Assembly (NCBI GenBank): GCA_017934425.1
Contig: JAGBJO010000011.1
Span: 1-50,531, forward strand
Source: Ruminococcus sp.
GTDB taxonomy: Bacteria > Bacillota > Clostridia > Oscillospirales > Ruminococcaceae
Direction of reading: 5' to 3'
Length of the DNA: 50,531 nucleotides
Made by a program: the position numbers and the translations under genes. Shown here one piece after another: positions 15,522-23,856 of the stretch (position 1 is its first letter; each line of letters begins with the position of its first letter). Below the pieces are notes generated by a model that saw nothing but the letters and a program-made list of their open reading frames with translations, was not told the origin of the DNA and did no database searches.

Positions 15522-16899
15522 CGTGACCGTTCTTTTTGATGATGTTTACTACGTGGTCAACGTATTTCTGGCAGATCTCCTTGTCCTCAGCCTCTACCAT
15601 AACTCGGATAACCGGCTCAGTACCGCTTTCACGGACGAGTATTCTTCCTGTTGTGCCAAGTGCGTCGGAAACCTCCTTGACTGCCTTCTGCACCTCAGGG
15701 TCATTCTGCGCCTCAGGCTTGCTCTTTACACGGACATTAACAAGTACCTGCGGGTACTCCACAAAAGGTGCAGCCAGTTCGCTGAGTTTCTTTTCCTTGG
15801 ACATGATTACCTGCATTATCTTCAGGCTTGTGAGGATTCCGTCACCGGTGGAAGCGTACTTTGAGAATATGATATGACCACTCTGCTCACCGCCGATAAC
15901 GCAATCATGCTCCTTCATGTACTCATAAACGTACTTGTCACCAACAGCAGTCTTAGCATAGTCGATACCCAGTTCGTCGAAAGCCTTGAACAGACCAAAG
16001 TTTGACATGATAGTAGCAACAACGGTATTATTCACCAGCTTGCCTTTTTCCTTCATGTATCTTCCGTAGATGTAGAGGATATGGTCGCCGGAGATAAGAC
16101 CGCCCTTTTCGTCAACGCAAAGGCATCTGTCAGCGTCGCCGTCATAGGCAAAGCCAGCGTCCAGACCATTGTCCACAACGTACTTCTGGAGTACTTCTAT
16201 ATGAGTAGAGCCGGCGTTATTGTTTATATTAGTACCGTCGGGTTCAGCGTTGATAACATGAGTTTCAGCGCCCAGAGCATCGAAAACGGCTTTAGCGATA
16301 TTCCATGAAGCGCCGTTAGCGCAGTCAAGACCTATTTTCATGCCACGGAAAGAGTACATACCCAGGGAGATAAGGTAGCCGATGTATCTGTTTCTGCCGG
16401 AAACGTAGTCAACAGTTCTGCCGATCTCAGCGCCGTGAGCGTAGGGGAGTTCTGCCCAGTCCTGACCGAAAGCATTCAGCTTGCCGTCCAGGTAAGCTTC
16501 GATAAGGTCGATAACGGAGTCCTCCATTTTCTCGCCCTGCTTATTGATAAGCTTGATACCGTTGTCGTAGTAGGGGTTATGGCTTGCGGAGATCATGATA
16601 CCGCAGTCGAAAGCATCAACTCTGGTAACGTAAGCAACGGAGGGAGTTGTAGTAACGTGGAGCAGGTAAGCATCAGCGCCGGAAGCAGTAAGACCGCCCA
16701 CAAGTGAGTACTCGAACATATAGCTTGAGCGTCTTGTGTCCTTGCCGATAACTATTCTTGCGGGCTCATTTTTACCGGAGCGTCTATTGAGTTCACCGTA
16801 GTACCAGCCGAGGAATCTGCCTACTTTGAAGGCGTGGTCAGCTGTGAGGTTTTCGTTAGCGGTACCTCTGAAACCGTCAGTGCCGAAATATTTTCCCAT
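15514..16899 (-). CDS. glmM: Phosphoglucosamine mutase
   Basis: A 461-residue enzyme that converts glucosamine 6-phosphate to glucosamine 1-phosphate for UDP-GlcNAc, hence peptidoglycan. The active serine is in ISASHNP (Ser106), the Mg2+ loop is YDGDADRC (about residue 250), the sugar-binding loop is GGEQSGHI, and the phosphate-binding loop RESGTEPVIRVMVE is near the C-terminus. Length and motifs favour GlmM over phosphomannomutase, although a ManB-type role for the GDP-mannose pathway elsewhere in the window cannot be excluded. ATG 16899 follows AAAGGAGAAT. The final residues and stop codon are encoded within repeat R1. Promoter at 16987-16959. Confidence 0.9.
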   Translation of the reverse strand: MGKYFGTDGFRGTANENLTADHAFKVGRFLGWYYGELNRRSGKNEPARIVIGKDTRRSSYMFEYSLVGGLTASGADAYLLHVTTTPSVAYVTRVDAFDCGIMISASHNPYYDNGIKLINKQGEKMEDSVIDLIEAYLDGKLNAFGQDWAELPYAHGAEIGRTVDYVSGRNRYIGYLISLGMYSFRGMKIGLDCANGASWNIAKAVFDALGAETHVINAEPDGTNINNNAGSTHIEVLQKYVVDNGLDAGFAYDGDADRCLCVDEKGGLISGDHILYIYGRYMKEKGKLVNNTVVATIMSNFGLFKAFDELGIDYAKTAVGDKYVYEYMKEHDCVIGGEQSGHIIFSKYASTGDGILTSLKIMQVIMSKEKKLSELAAPFVEYPQVLVNVRVKSKPEAQNDPEVQKAVKEVSDALGTTGRILVRESGTEPVIRVMVEAEDKEICQKYVDHVVNIIKKNGHAS

Positions 16900-16958
16900 T
16901 TCTAAAAATTCTCCTTTATATATAATGTCTGAAAAGACTGTTGATATATGCACATATT

Positions 16959-16987
16959 ATTATATCATATGAAAAAAATAATGTCAA
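16959..16987 (-). promoter_or_regulatory. Sigma-A promoter of glmM
   Basis: On the minus strand TTGACA (16987-16982), 17 bases, TATAAT (16964-16959), a full consensus match. Confidence 0.8.
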
Positions 16988-17093
16988 TGACAAATGACAA
17001 AAAATGGAAGAAAATGTGGTAACATTTTTTCAAAAACAGTACTGAGCAGAAAATCACTAAAAAACTATCCTCATGGTATCATCACCTTTCCAC

Positions 17094-17122
17094 TTGACAA
17101 ATTAACGGAATGGGGGTAATAT
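17094..17122 (+). promoter_or_regulatory. Sigma-A promoter of the CPBP protease gene
   Basis: TTGACA (17094-17099), 17 bases, TAATAT (17117-17122); ribosome site GAAAGGAG at 17142-17150. Confidence 0.7.
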
Positions 17123-17156
17123 ATTATTAATAATTTATCTGCGAAAGGAGAAGAAT

Positions 17157-18128
17157 GTGGATACAAAACCTTTTAACTATAAACCCGGAATGTTCCGGGA
17201 AGCAGAAAAAAACAGCGGTGCTGAGTCGCTTGCCGGAAAAATAATAACATTCATTGTGGTGTTCATTATCGTGATACTTCTGGAGTCTGTTGCACCTACT
17301 ATACTCACTATGCCTCAGATAAGCAGTATAGCCGAAGATCCGGAGATCGCACGGCTTGAATTCGGCGACAGGTTCAAAACCATGGTCGGAGTTACCTCTG
17401 GTATCATGAGCGCTTCGCCCTCTATAATGATAGTATCGCTTTTCAGTACTATATTCGGCATAATCACAAGCGTGGTATACTGCCGCATGATGGAGCTGAG
17501 AACGCTTAGCTCTATGGGATTCCGGAAAGAAAAAGCCGGAGTGCATTACCTCCGTGGCTTGTTTACCGGATTCTGCCTTATGGCGGCTATAACCGGGCTT
17601 AGTATAGTTACCGGAGTGAACAGGATCGCCTTTGAGGGCGGAAATGCCGGGATAATTCTCCTTTACCTTGCTGGATTCCTGGTACAGGGAATGAGCGAGG
17701 AGGTAATTTTCCGAGGCTATCTGATGACGACCATAGGCGGTTCACATAAGACCTGGCTTGCGGTACTCATAAGTGCGGCTGCCTTTTCCCTCGCCCATGC
17801 CGGAAACCCCGGATTTGGCGTATTTTCAGCCTTTAACCTGGCACTGTTCGGAGTTTTTGCCGCAATGTATATAATTGCTTTTGATGACATCTGGGGAATA
17901 AGTGCTATCCACTCAATATGGAATTTCACACAGGGCAGTTTATGGGGAATAAGCGTCAGCGGAACAGGCGGAGTTGAGTCGATATTCCGCACGTCCGCCA
18001 AAAGCAGCATCTCATTCCTTACCGGCGGCGAATTTGGTATCGAGGGAAGCGTATTCACCACTATTGTGCTTGGTGCGGGTATATACGTTCTCTGGCGTAA
18101 GATCGCAAAGCAGAGCAGCGCTTCCTGA
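17157..18128 (+). CDS. CPBP-family intramembrane metalloprotease (CAAX-like)
   Basis: A 323-residue integral membrane protein with about eight hydrophobic segments. The conserved motifs of the ABI/CPBP family are present: EEVIFRGYL (motif 1, about residue 182), SLAHAGNPGFGVFSAFNLALFG (motif 2, His near 218, only landmarks intended) and the helix with IHSIWNFTQG (motif 3, His near 256). Bacterial members cleave peptides in the membrane and are used in bacteriocin self-immunity or peptide maturation; the substrate is unknown here. It starts with GTG at 17157 after GAAAGGAG. Monocistronic, terminated at 18153-18183. No peptide gene is visible beside it. Confidence 0.8.
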   Translation: MDTKPFNYKPGMFREAEKNSGAESLAGKIITFIVVFIIVILLESVAPTILTMPQISSIAEDPEIARLEFGDRFKTMVGVTSGIMSASPSIMIVSLFSTIFGIITSVVYCRMMELRTLSSMGFRKEKAGVHYLRGLFTGFCLMAAITGLSIVTGVNRIAFEGGNAGIILLYLAGFLVQGMSEEVIFRGYLMTTIGGSHKTWLAVLISAAAFSLAHAGNPGFGVFSAFNLALFGVFAAMYIIAFDDIWGISAIHSIWNFTQGSLWGISVSGTGGVESIFRTSAKSSISFLTGGEFGIEGSVFTTIVLGAGIYVLWRKIAKQSSAS

Positions 18129-18152
18129 ATATGGCGCATATAATTTAAAAGG

Positions 18153-18183
18153 AAAAAGTCTCCGTTATGGGAGACTTTTTTTC
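18153..18183 (+). terminator. Terminator between convergent CPBP and CorC-like genes
   Basis: AAAAAGTCTCC pairs with GGAGACTTTTT around a short loop, followed by further Ts. The A-run on the left makes it potentially bidirectional. Confidence 0.8.
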
Positions 18184-18186
18184 TTA

Positions 18187-19464
18187 TCATGAAGCTTTTT
18201 CTTCTTTGTTGGTTGAGATATCTTCCTCCTGGGGAAGTATTTCTATCCTTACCTTTTCGATAGTCTGTTCGTTTACCTTTGAGGCGGTGAGCCGGAAAAC
18301 GCCTGTCTGCGCCGTTTCGCCCTCCTCCGGGATATGCTCCATAACGTCCGTTACCCAGCCGCCTACTGAGGTATAGTCGGTATGTATCATATCATCGTCT
18401 AGTTCAAGCCGCTCCAGCAGATCGCTGATACTCAGGTCGCCCTCTACCTCGAAGCTGTTCTCGCCAATTCGGACAATGCTGGGGATTATCTCGTCGTCCT
18501 CGTCGTATATCTCGCCTACAAGTTCCTCGATGATGTCCTCAAGGGTGATGATGCCCTTTGTTCCGCCGTACTGGTCAGTAACGGCTGCAAGGTGGACTTT
18601 CGAGCGCTGCATATACTTCATCGCCTCGCTGATAAGCTGAGAATCGGCGATATGCGGCACTTCCTGGATAATATCCTTTATATCAGTACCGCCCTCCACA
18701 AGCATCTTGAAAAACGCCTTGTTGGTTATCATGCCTATGATATTATCAAGGCTTGTCTCATACACCGGCAGACGGGAATACATTTCCCTTGTGAATATCT
18801 CCTTTATTTCCTCGATGGAAGTGCCATACTCTATGCCCACCACTTTCACACGGGGGATAAGTATCTCGTTGACGGAGATCTCGTCGAACTCCAGCGCACT
18901 TTTTACCAGTTCGCTTTCCTGTTCCTCAATTACGCCCTGTTCTTCGATCTCGTCGATCATGTATTTCAGCTCGTCCTCAGTAACACTGGGAGCGTCGTCG
19001 CCCTTTGACACAAGGTCAGACAGCTTATTTAGCAGGAATACCAGCGGTTTCAGAACTGCTACCAGTACCGACAATGGCGCTGCAAAGGCAAGGGACAGTT
19101 TTTCCGCATTCTTCTTGGCGTATGACTTCGGCAGGACCTCGCAGAATATCAGCACCAGTACCGTTATTACCGCCGTTGAGATACCAGCGCCGGACTTTCC
19201 GAAAAGGCTGACGAACAGCAGGGTACTTACCGACGATGATGCGATGTTCACGATGTTATTGCCGATGAGAACAGCCGTAAGTACCTTATCGAAGCTGTTG
19301 GCAAGCTTCAGGGCTTTGGCAGCTTTTTTGTTTCCCTGAGCCTCATAGTTTTTAAGGCGCAGTTTATTCACACTGGAAAAGGCAGTCTCCGCACTTGAAA
19401 AAAGCGCTGAGCCTACCATCATAAGCACTACCAGTATTATCTTCCATAAATCAGATTTGTCCAT
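18187..19464 (-). CDS. HlyC/CorC-family transporter (CNNM, CBS pair, CorC domain)
   Basis: A 425-residue membrane protein. Residues 1 to about 185 are the DUF21/CNNM transmembrane domain, residues about 205-325 a CBS pair that would bind adenine nucleotides, and residues about 340-415 the CorC/HlyC C-terminal domain. Members export Mg2+ or Co2+ or influence metal homeostasis. The older 'hemolysin' label does not imply a toxin. Segments such as LPVYETSLDNIIGMI and GGTKGIITLEDIIEELVGEI mark the CBS pair. ATG 19464 is preceded by GAAAGGATAG. Monocistronic; promoter at 19555-19527. Confidence 0.85.
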   Translation of the reverse strand: MDKSDLWKIILVVLMMVGSALFSSAETAFSSVNKLRLKNYEAQGNKKAAKALKLANSFDKVLTAVLIGNNIVNIASSSVSTLLFVSLFGKSGAGISTAVITVLVLIFCEVLPKSYAKKNAEKLSLAFAAPLSVLVAVLKPLVFLLNKLSDLVSKGDDAPSVTEDELKYMIDEIEEQGVIEEQESELVKSALEFDEISVNEILIPRVKVVGIEYGTSIEEIKEIFTREMYSRLPVYETSLDNIIGMITNKAFFKMLVEGGTDIKDIIQEVPHIADSQLISEAMKYMQRSKVHLAAVTDQYGGTKGIITLEDIIEELVGEIYDEDDEIIPSIVRIGENSFEVEGDLSISDLLERLELDDDMIHTDYTSVGGWVTDVMEHIPEEGETAQTGVFRLTASKVNEQTIEKVRIEILPQEEDISTNKEEKAS

Positions 19465-19526
19465 ATCTATCCTTTCTTTTCAGGTCTGTAACCCCGTCCT
19501 GGGGGATCTTCACTCTGATAATGACT

Positions 19527-19555
19527 ATTTTATCACAAAAATTATAACTTTGCAA
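19527..19555 (-). promoter_or_regulatory. Sigma-A promoter of the CorC-like gene
   Basis: On the minus strand TTGCAA (19555-19550), 17 bases, TAAAAT (19532-19527). Confidence 0.6.
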
Positions 19556-19656
19556 GGCTTTTGCGTACTTTCGTTACTATTGCCCTTAAACATCGGGAAA
19601 TTAACCGGCATTATCTCCACCAAAAGTGCAAAATATACATAATTATGAATAATCTA

Positions 19657-19685
19657 TTGACAACTTTAGTATAACGTGTTAGAAT
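19657..19685 (+). promoter_or_regulatory. Sigma-A promoter of the dockerin metalloprotease gene
   Basis: TTGACA (19657-19662), 17 bases, TAGAAT (19680-19685). The leader of about 85 bases has a short TGAAC/GTTCA hairpin just before the GAAGGAGGAA ribosome site. Confidence 0.75.
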
Positions 19686-19777
19686 CAAAGTAGATTATAT
19701 GGGCGGTATAGGCACCGTCATTGATCGGAAAGACAAAAAGTGAACCGAAAAAAGTTCACAGAAGGAGGAATTTGTTT

Positions 19778-22609
19778 ATGAAGAATATTTCCAGAAAGCT
19801 TACTGCTATGGCTTCGGCTATGGCAATGGCTTTGTGCGCCCTGCCGACAATTCCGGCGGTTACCGCATCGGCTGAGGACGAGTATAACGTCCGTGACCCA
19901 TTCTTCAATTTCAGCAGTAAGTACCACTACTACGAATCGGAACACTTCCAGTTCATATGGGGCGACACAGGTAATGACAGCGCTAAAGTAACTCAGTCGT
20001 TCCTTGAGGGAAATGCAAGAAATATGGAGGCTATCTGGAACGTTTACACCTATGACCTGGATATGATAACCCCCAGCGAGTCCGTTGAGGCGTATCTCCG
20101 TGACGGCAAGAAGTACAAGACCAATATCTACATCTCCGGTACTGGTCTGGAGGGTATGCAGGACGACTGGGCGTATATGTCCTGGGACAGCGGCGGTTTC
20201 GCTTATATGTTCTGCTGCGTGGACTCCATGAGAGTTGACCCGCCGTCGTGGGTTCTTCCCCATGAGTACGGTCACGTCGTTACCGCACATCAGGGCGGCT
20301 GGAATTCCAATAAGTACTCCTACGCTTGGTGGGAAACGATCGCTAACTGGTATCGTGAACAGTACCTCTACAGCGACTACTCCACCGACGAGGAAGGTCA
20401 CGGCACTAACTTCTTCGTGACATATATCCGCAACCTCTGCTTTACCGCACCTCTCGGCAGAGACTACTACGACGCTTGGCCGATACTCCAGTACCTCACC
20501 GAGAACCCCGATAACCTTGAAGGCTACGGCAAGGACTTCGTGAAGAAAATGCTGGTAGAGGGTCAGCGTGACGAGTACCCCTATAATCAGATAGACCGTC
20601 TTGCCGGCGCTGACCTGAAAGAGACTTTAGGCAGATTTGCTGCACATATGGCAGGTCTGGACTTCGCCCACGGCGACGCTTACCGTGCAAGACTGGAGGA
20701 ACTGAACAACGACGAGAACTGGACCTGGCAGCAGGTATATACAATGCTCGAACCCGTTGCCGGTACTGACGGAACTTTCGCCGTTCCTGCCGAGAGAGCG
20801 CCTCAGTTCGCCGGAATGAATATAGTCCCCCTGAATAACGCCGGCGGCGATATCACCGTTACCCTCACCGGCAAGGCGCAGGGCGACGATAACTGGCGTG
20901 GCTGCATCGTTCAGCAGGACGCTTCCGGTAAATGCACCTACTCCGAGCTTTTCACAAGCGGTCAGACCATTACCGTACCTGCTGCACCCGGCGCTGTGAA
21001 AACTTACCTTTCCGTTATCGCTACCCCCGACCTGGACAGCGTTACTAAGACCGGTCTGCCCGGTATTATGGAGGATTCATCTGAGTTCGCAGAGAGCAAG
21101 ATACCTTTCTCCGCCAAGACCCGCTACCCCTATACTGTCACACTCAGCAGCAACATAAGCATCATGGAGCGTGAGGTCAAGACCGGCAATAACTGGTGGG
21201 AAAGCTACCACCAGCACTCAAACGGCGGAGGTCTTGTGTCCGATAACGCTAAGGTTGACGCAAGCGTTTACGTTGCACCTGATGCCAAGGTTCTGGGTAA
21301 TGCTACAGTTACAGGAAATGTTCAGGTGCTTGACCATGCGGTTATCGAGGGCAATGCCACTGTCTCCGATAATGCTGTAGTTTCCGGCTATGCTATCGTT
21401 GCCGGAAATGCTAATGTCAGCGGAAATGCACTTGTGGGCGACTGCGGTATAGTTACCGACAGGGCGACAGTTTCCGGCAACGGCAAGGTCATTGAGAACG
21501 CCTGCCTGCGTGACTCCTCCTCCGTCAAGGACTACGGCATCGCAAAGGGTAACGCATTTATCTATGTCAGCGGAACTATCTCCGGCGAGGGCGCTGCTGA
21601 CGGTGACTACTACGACGACGGCAGCAAGAACATCTCCAAGGGCGTGGCTTACGGCTGGGAGTCCTCAAAGGCTTATGCTGCGGCACTTCCCGATACAGAT
21701 GCACTTATCTACGCCTACGACTTCTCCGAGGACAGCACTTTTACCGCTAAAGACCGCTACAGTTCCACATATGCCACAAACTTCGGCGCTCAGTGGGAAG
21801 CTGAGAGAACTTCCGCAAGCGGCGTTCTCACTTTCGACGGCGGCGACTTCCTTGAACTGGATAAGTCCGTAATGTATGCGGATAATTTTGAGTTCCAGAC
21901 CGCCGTACTCAACCGTGATGCCAAGGGCGGCACTCTCCTCTACCTGGGCGACGATGCAAACTTCATCAGCGTTCGCCTTGAAAACGGCGCTGTAGTGTAC
22001 CAGTGCGGCGATAGTATCGTTTCCACCGGCGAGGACGCTGTAAAACCCGGCGAATGGGCAAAGATAGGCGTTCAGGTCATTGACGGTCAGGCTTCCATAA
22101 GCGTGAATGGCATTGTTGCTGCACAGGCGCAGTCCGCTGGTGTACCGGCTGATATCGTAAAGTCTATCAAGGATTCAAGCGCAGATGCCGCTTACCGCCT
22201 GGGCGCTGACAACCACGCAGAAAACGGCTTCACCGGTTCTATGGACTTCGCACGCTTCTACTTCGGCGATGTGGCTGAACCTGCCGAAATCTACTCCGGT
22301 ACTGAGGAAATAGTCCCAGTTACTACAACTGCCGATACTACCACCACCACAGAGACAACTACTACCACAACAGCGGAAGCCTCCGCTAAGGTATGGGGCG
22401 ATGCCGATAACAGCGGCGACGTTAGTATCTCTGATATCGTGCTGGTTCTCCAGTATTCCGCTAATAAGGATAAGTACCCCCTCGATGAACAGCCCCTTGC
22501 TAACTGCGACGTTAACGCCGACAGCGTTGTAGACGCTAAGGACGCATTCATAATCCAGATGCTCGACGCAAACCTCCTCTCCCAGGAAAATATGCCCTAC
22601 ACCGAGTGA
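19778..22609 (+). CDS. Secreted dockerin-bearing zinc metallopeptidase with beta-helix and LamG-like domains
   Basis: A 943-residue secreted protein starting at ATG 19778 (AAGGAGGAA upstream). In order: signal peptide (1-32); peptidase domain resembling DUF6055 with HEYGH (162-166) as zinc and catalytic residues and Glu186 in WWETIAN as the probable third ligand; a domain at about 330-480; a beta-helix of short hexapeptide-like turns with repeating A/V/N-A (about 492-605, for example GNATVTGN); a LamG/concanavalin-like domain (about 640-835); a Thr-rich linker; and a type I dockerin (about 872-935) with DADNSGDVSISD and DVNADSVVDAKD loops. It would dock to a cellulosome-like scaffold and cut protein or glycoprotein. 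The substrate is unknown. Confidence 0.75.
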   Translation: MKNISRKLTAMASAMAMALCALPTIPAVTASAEDEYNVRDPFFNFSSKYHYYESEHFQFIWGDTGNDSAKVTQSFLEGNARNMEAIWNVYTYDLDMITPSESVEAYLRDGKKYKTNIYISGTGLEGMQDDWAYMSWDSGGFAYMFCCVDSMRVDPPSWVLPHEYGHVVTAHQGGWNSNKYSYAWWETIANWYREQYLYSDYSTDEEGHGTNFFVTYIRNLCFTAPLGRDYYDAWPILQYLTENPDNLEGYGKDFVKKMLVEGQRDEYPYNQIDRLAGADLKETLGRFAAHMAGLDFAHGDAYRARLEELNNDENWTWQQVYTMLEPVAGTDGTFAVPAERAPQFAGMNIVPLNNAGGDITVTLTGKAQGDDNWRGCIVQQDASGKCTYSELFTSGQTITVPAAPGAVKTYLSVIATPDLDSVTKTGLPGIMEDSSEFAESKIPFSAKTRYPYTVTLSSNISIMEREVKTGNNWWESYHQHSNGGGLVSDNAKVDASVYVAPDAKVLGNATVTGNVQVLDHAVIEGNATVSDNAVVSGYAIVAGNANVSGNALVGDCGIVTDRATVSGNGKVIENACLRDSSSVKDYGIAKGNAFIYVSGTISGEGAADGDYYDDGSKNISKGVAYGWESSKAYAAALPDTDALIYAYDFSEDSTFTAKDRYSSTYATNFGAQWEAERTSASGVLTFDGGDFLELDKSVMYADNFEFQTAVLNRDAKGGTLLYLGDDANFISVRLENGAVVYQCGDSIVSTGEDAVKPGEWAKIGVQVIDGQASISVNGIVAAQAQSAGVPADIVKSIKDSSADAAYRLGADNHAENGFTGSMDFARFYFGDVAEPAEIYSGTEEIVPVTTTADTTTTTETTTTTTAEASAKVWGDADNSGDVSISDIVLVLQYSANKDKYPLDEQPLANCDVNADSVVDAKDAFIIQMLDANLLSQENMPYTE

Positions 22610-22619
22610 TCTGCCTGGC

Positions 22620-22873
22620 GGGGGCTGCTTTTCCGGCTGCCCACTGGGGGGAAACCTTTCTGAAGAAAGGTTCTCCCCCCAGACCCCCTTTCCAAAGACT
22701 TTTAGCTTAAAAATTCCCCCTGATATGGCGAACCTACACTTGCAAGAGCCTGTAGTTTTTCGTCCGCCATATCAGGGGGAATTTTTTAATTTAGAAGTTT
22801 TAGGAAGGGGGTTTGGGGGATAACCCTTTTTCAAAAGGGTTTCCCCCAACGGATAGCCGGAAAAGCAGCCCCC
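22620..22873. repeat. Dispersed palindromic repeat R2, copy 2 (between convergent genes)
   Basis: The same plan as copy 1. Outer arms of 19 bp (GGGGGCTGCTTTTCCGGCT at 22620-22638 with its exact complement at 22855-22873), left hairpin CCTTTCTGAAGAAAGG, right hairpin CCCTTTTTCAAAAGGG, and a central 20-bp stem (22711-22730 with 22765-22784). The central stem is nearly identical to copy 1, while the loop and outer arms differ but stay paired. It separates the metalloprotease gene from secF. Confidence 0.85.
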
Positions 22874-22884
22874 AACCGGACATA

Positions 22885-23856
22885 TTACTTAGCGGAGGCT
22901 TTTTCACGGTTCTTCCACCATGACCATGTGACAGGTGCAACGAACAGTGAGGAGTAAGTACCGGAGAGAAGTCCGAATACCAGGGGTACAGAGAAGCTGA
23001 GCAGTGAATTATAGCCGCTTACCCATACCACGATAGTAACGATGAGCATAGTGCCGATAGTAGTTACAGAAGTTCTGATAGAACGTGTAAGGGACTGTGA
23101 GCAGCCTGTATTGATAAGCTCATTCAGACTTGCCTTGGGCATGATGCCTCTATTCTCACGGATACGGTCGTAGATAACGATAGTATTATTTATGGAGTAA
23201 CCCAGGATAGTAAGAACTACCGCAACGATATTTGAGTTGAACTCATAGCCAAAGAGGATAGATGCTGCTACAGCAACCACAAGGTCGTGGCACAGAGCAA
23301 ATACTGAGCAAACGCCAGCGCTCCAGCCGCCTATCTTGCGGAATCTGATAGCGATATAGATGATAATAACGATAGCAGCGAAGATTATAGCTACCAGACA
23401 CTTGAGCAGGAATTCACGTCCTGTTGAGGGGTTAACGTCGTTGGAATCGGAAAGTTCCAGGTTGTTATCCGGGAAAGCAGTCTGGAGTGCGCTTGTAAGC
23501 TCGAACTGTCTGTCTGCTGTAAGACCCTCATTGGAAGTGAACGCAATGGTCAGTTCCTTGTTTCCTGAATCGACGCTCTCGCCGGTACGGATAGTAACGG
23601 AAGTATCGATAACGCTTTTCAGGGTACTTTCAACAGCGTTTGTGTCAATATCGCCGTCGTAGGTGTAGGTAATGAGAGTACCGCCCTTGAACTCGATAGC
23701 CAGGTGAACTCCTCTGATAATGATACCGGCAACCAGTGCAAGAACTACGCATATAGCGATAGTGAGTATCATTTTCTTCTTGGAACAGAAGTCGTAAACC
23801 TTACCTGTTACAGCAGGAGCAGCAGTTGCCTGGGAATTTGTCTTTTTCTTGCTCAT
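22885..23856 (-). CDS. secF: Protein translocase subunit SecF
   Basis: A 323-residue membrane protein with six predicted helices. With SecD it uses the proton gradient to help pull exported proteins from SecYEG. Family landmarks are FKGGTLITYTYDGD after the first helix and the cluster LTILGYSINNTIVIYDRIREN (about residue 215-235, quoted in part), plus RTSVTTIGT. It overlaps secD by four bases (ATGA-type) with GGAGGTGATAAGGC upstream inside secD, so expression is coupled. SecD and SecF are separate genes here, not one fused SecDF as in Bacillus. It ends next to repeat R2. Confidence 0.92.
   Translation of the reverse strand: MSKKKTNSQATAAPAVTGKVYDFCSKKKMILTIAICVVLALVAGIIIRGVHLAIEFKGGTLITYTYDGDIDTNAVESTLKSVIDTSVTIRTGESVDSGNKELTIAFTSNEGLTADRQFELTSALQTAFPDNNLELSDSNDVNPSTGREFLLKCLVAIIFAAIVIIIYIAIRFRKIGGWSAGVCSVFALCHDLVVAVAASILFGYEFNSNIVAVVLTILGYSINNTIVIYDRIRENRGIMPKASLNELINTGCSQSLTRSIRTSVTTIGTMLIVTIVVWVSGYNSLLSFSVPLVFGLLSGTYSSLFVAPVTWSWWKNREKASAK

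Noticed and set aside
15514-16953. Upstream start of glmM at 16953
   Set aside because: AAAGGAGAAT precedes the ATG at 16899 and the protein begins there as in the family (MGKYFGTDGFRG).
19718-20401. 227-residue minus-strand frame opposite the metalloprotease start
   Set aside because: It overlaps the promoter, signal peptide and HEYGH region of the real gene and matches nothing.
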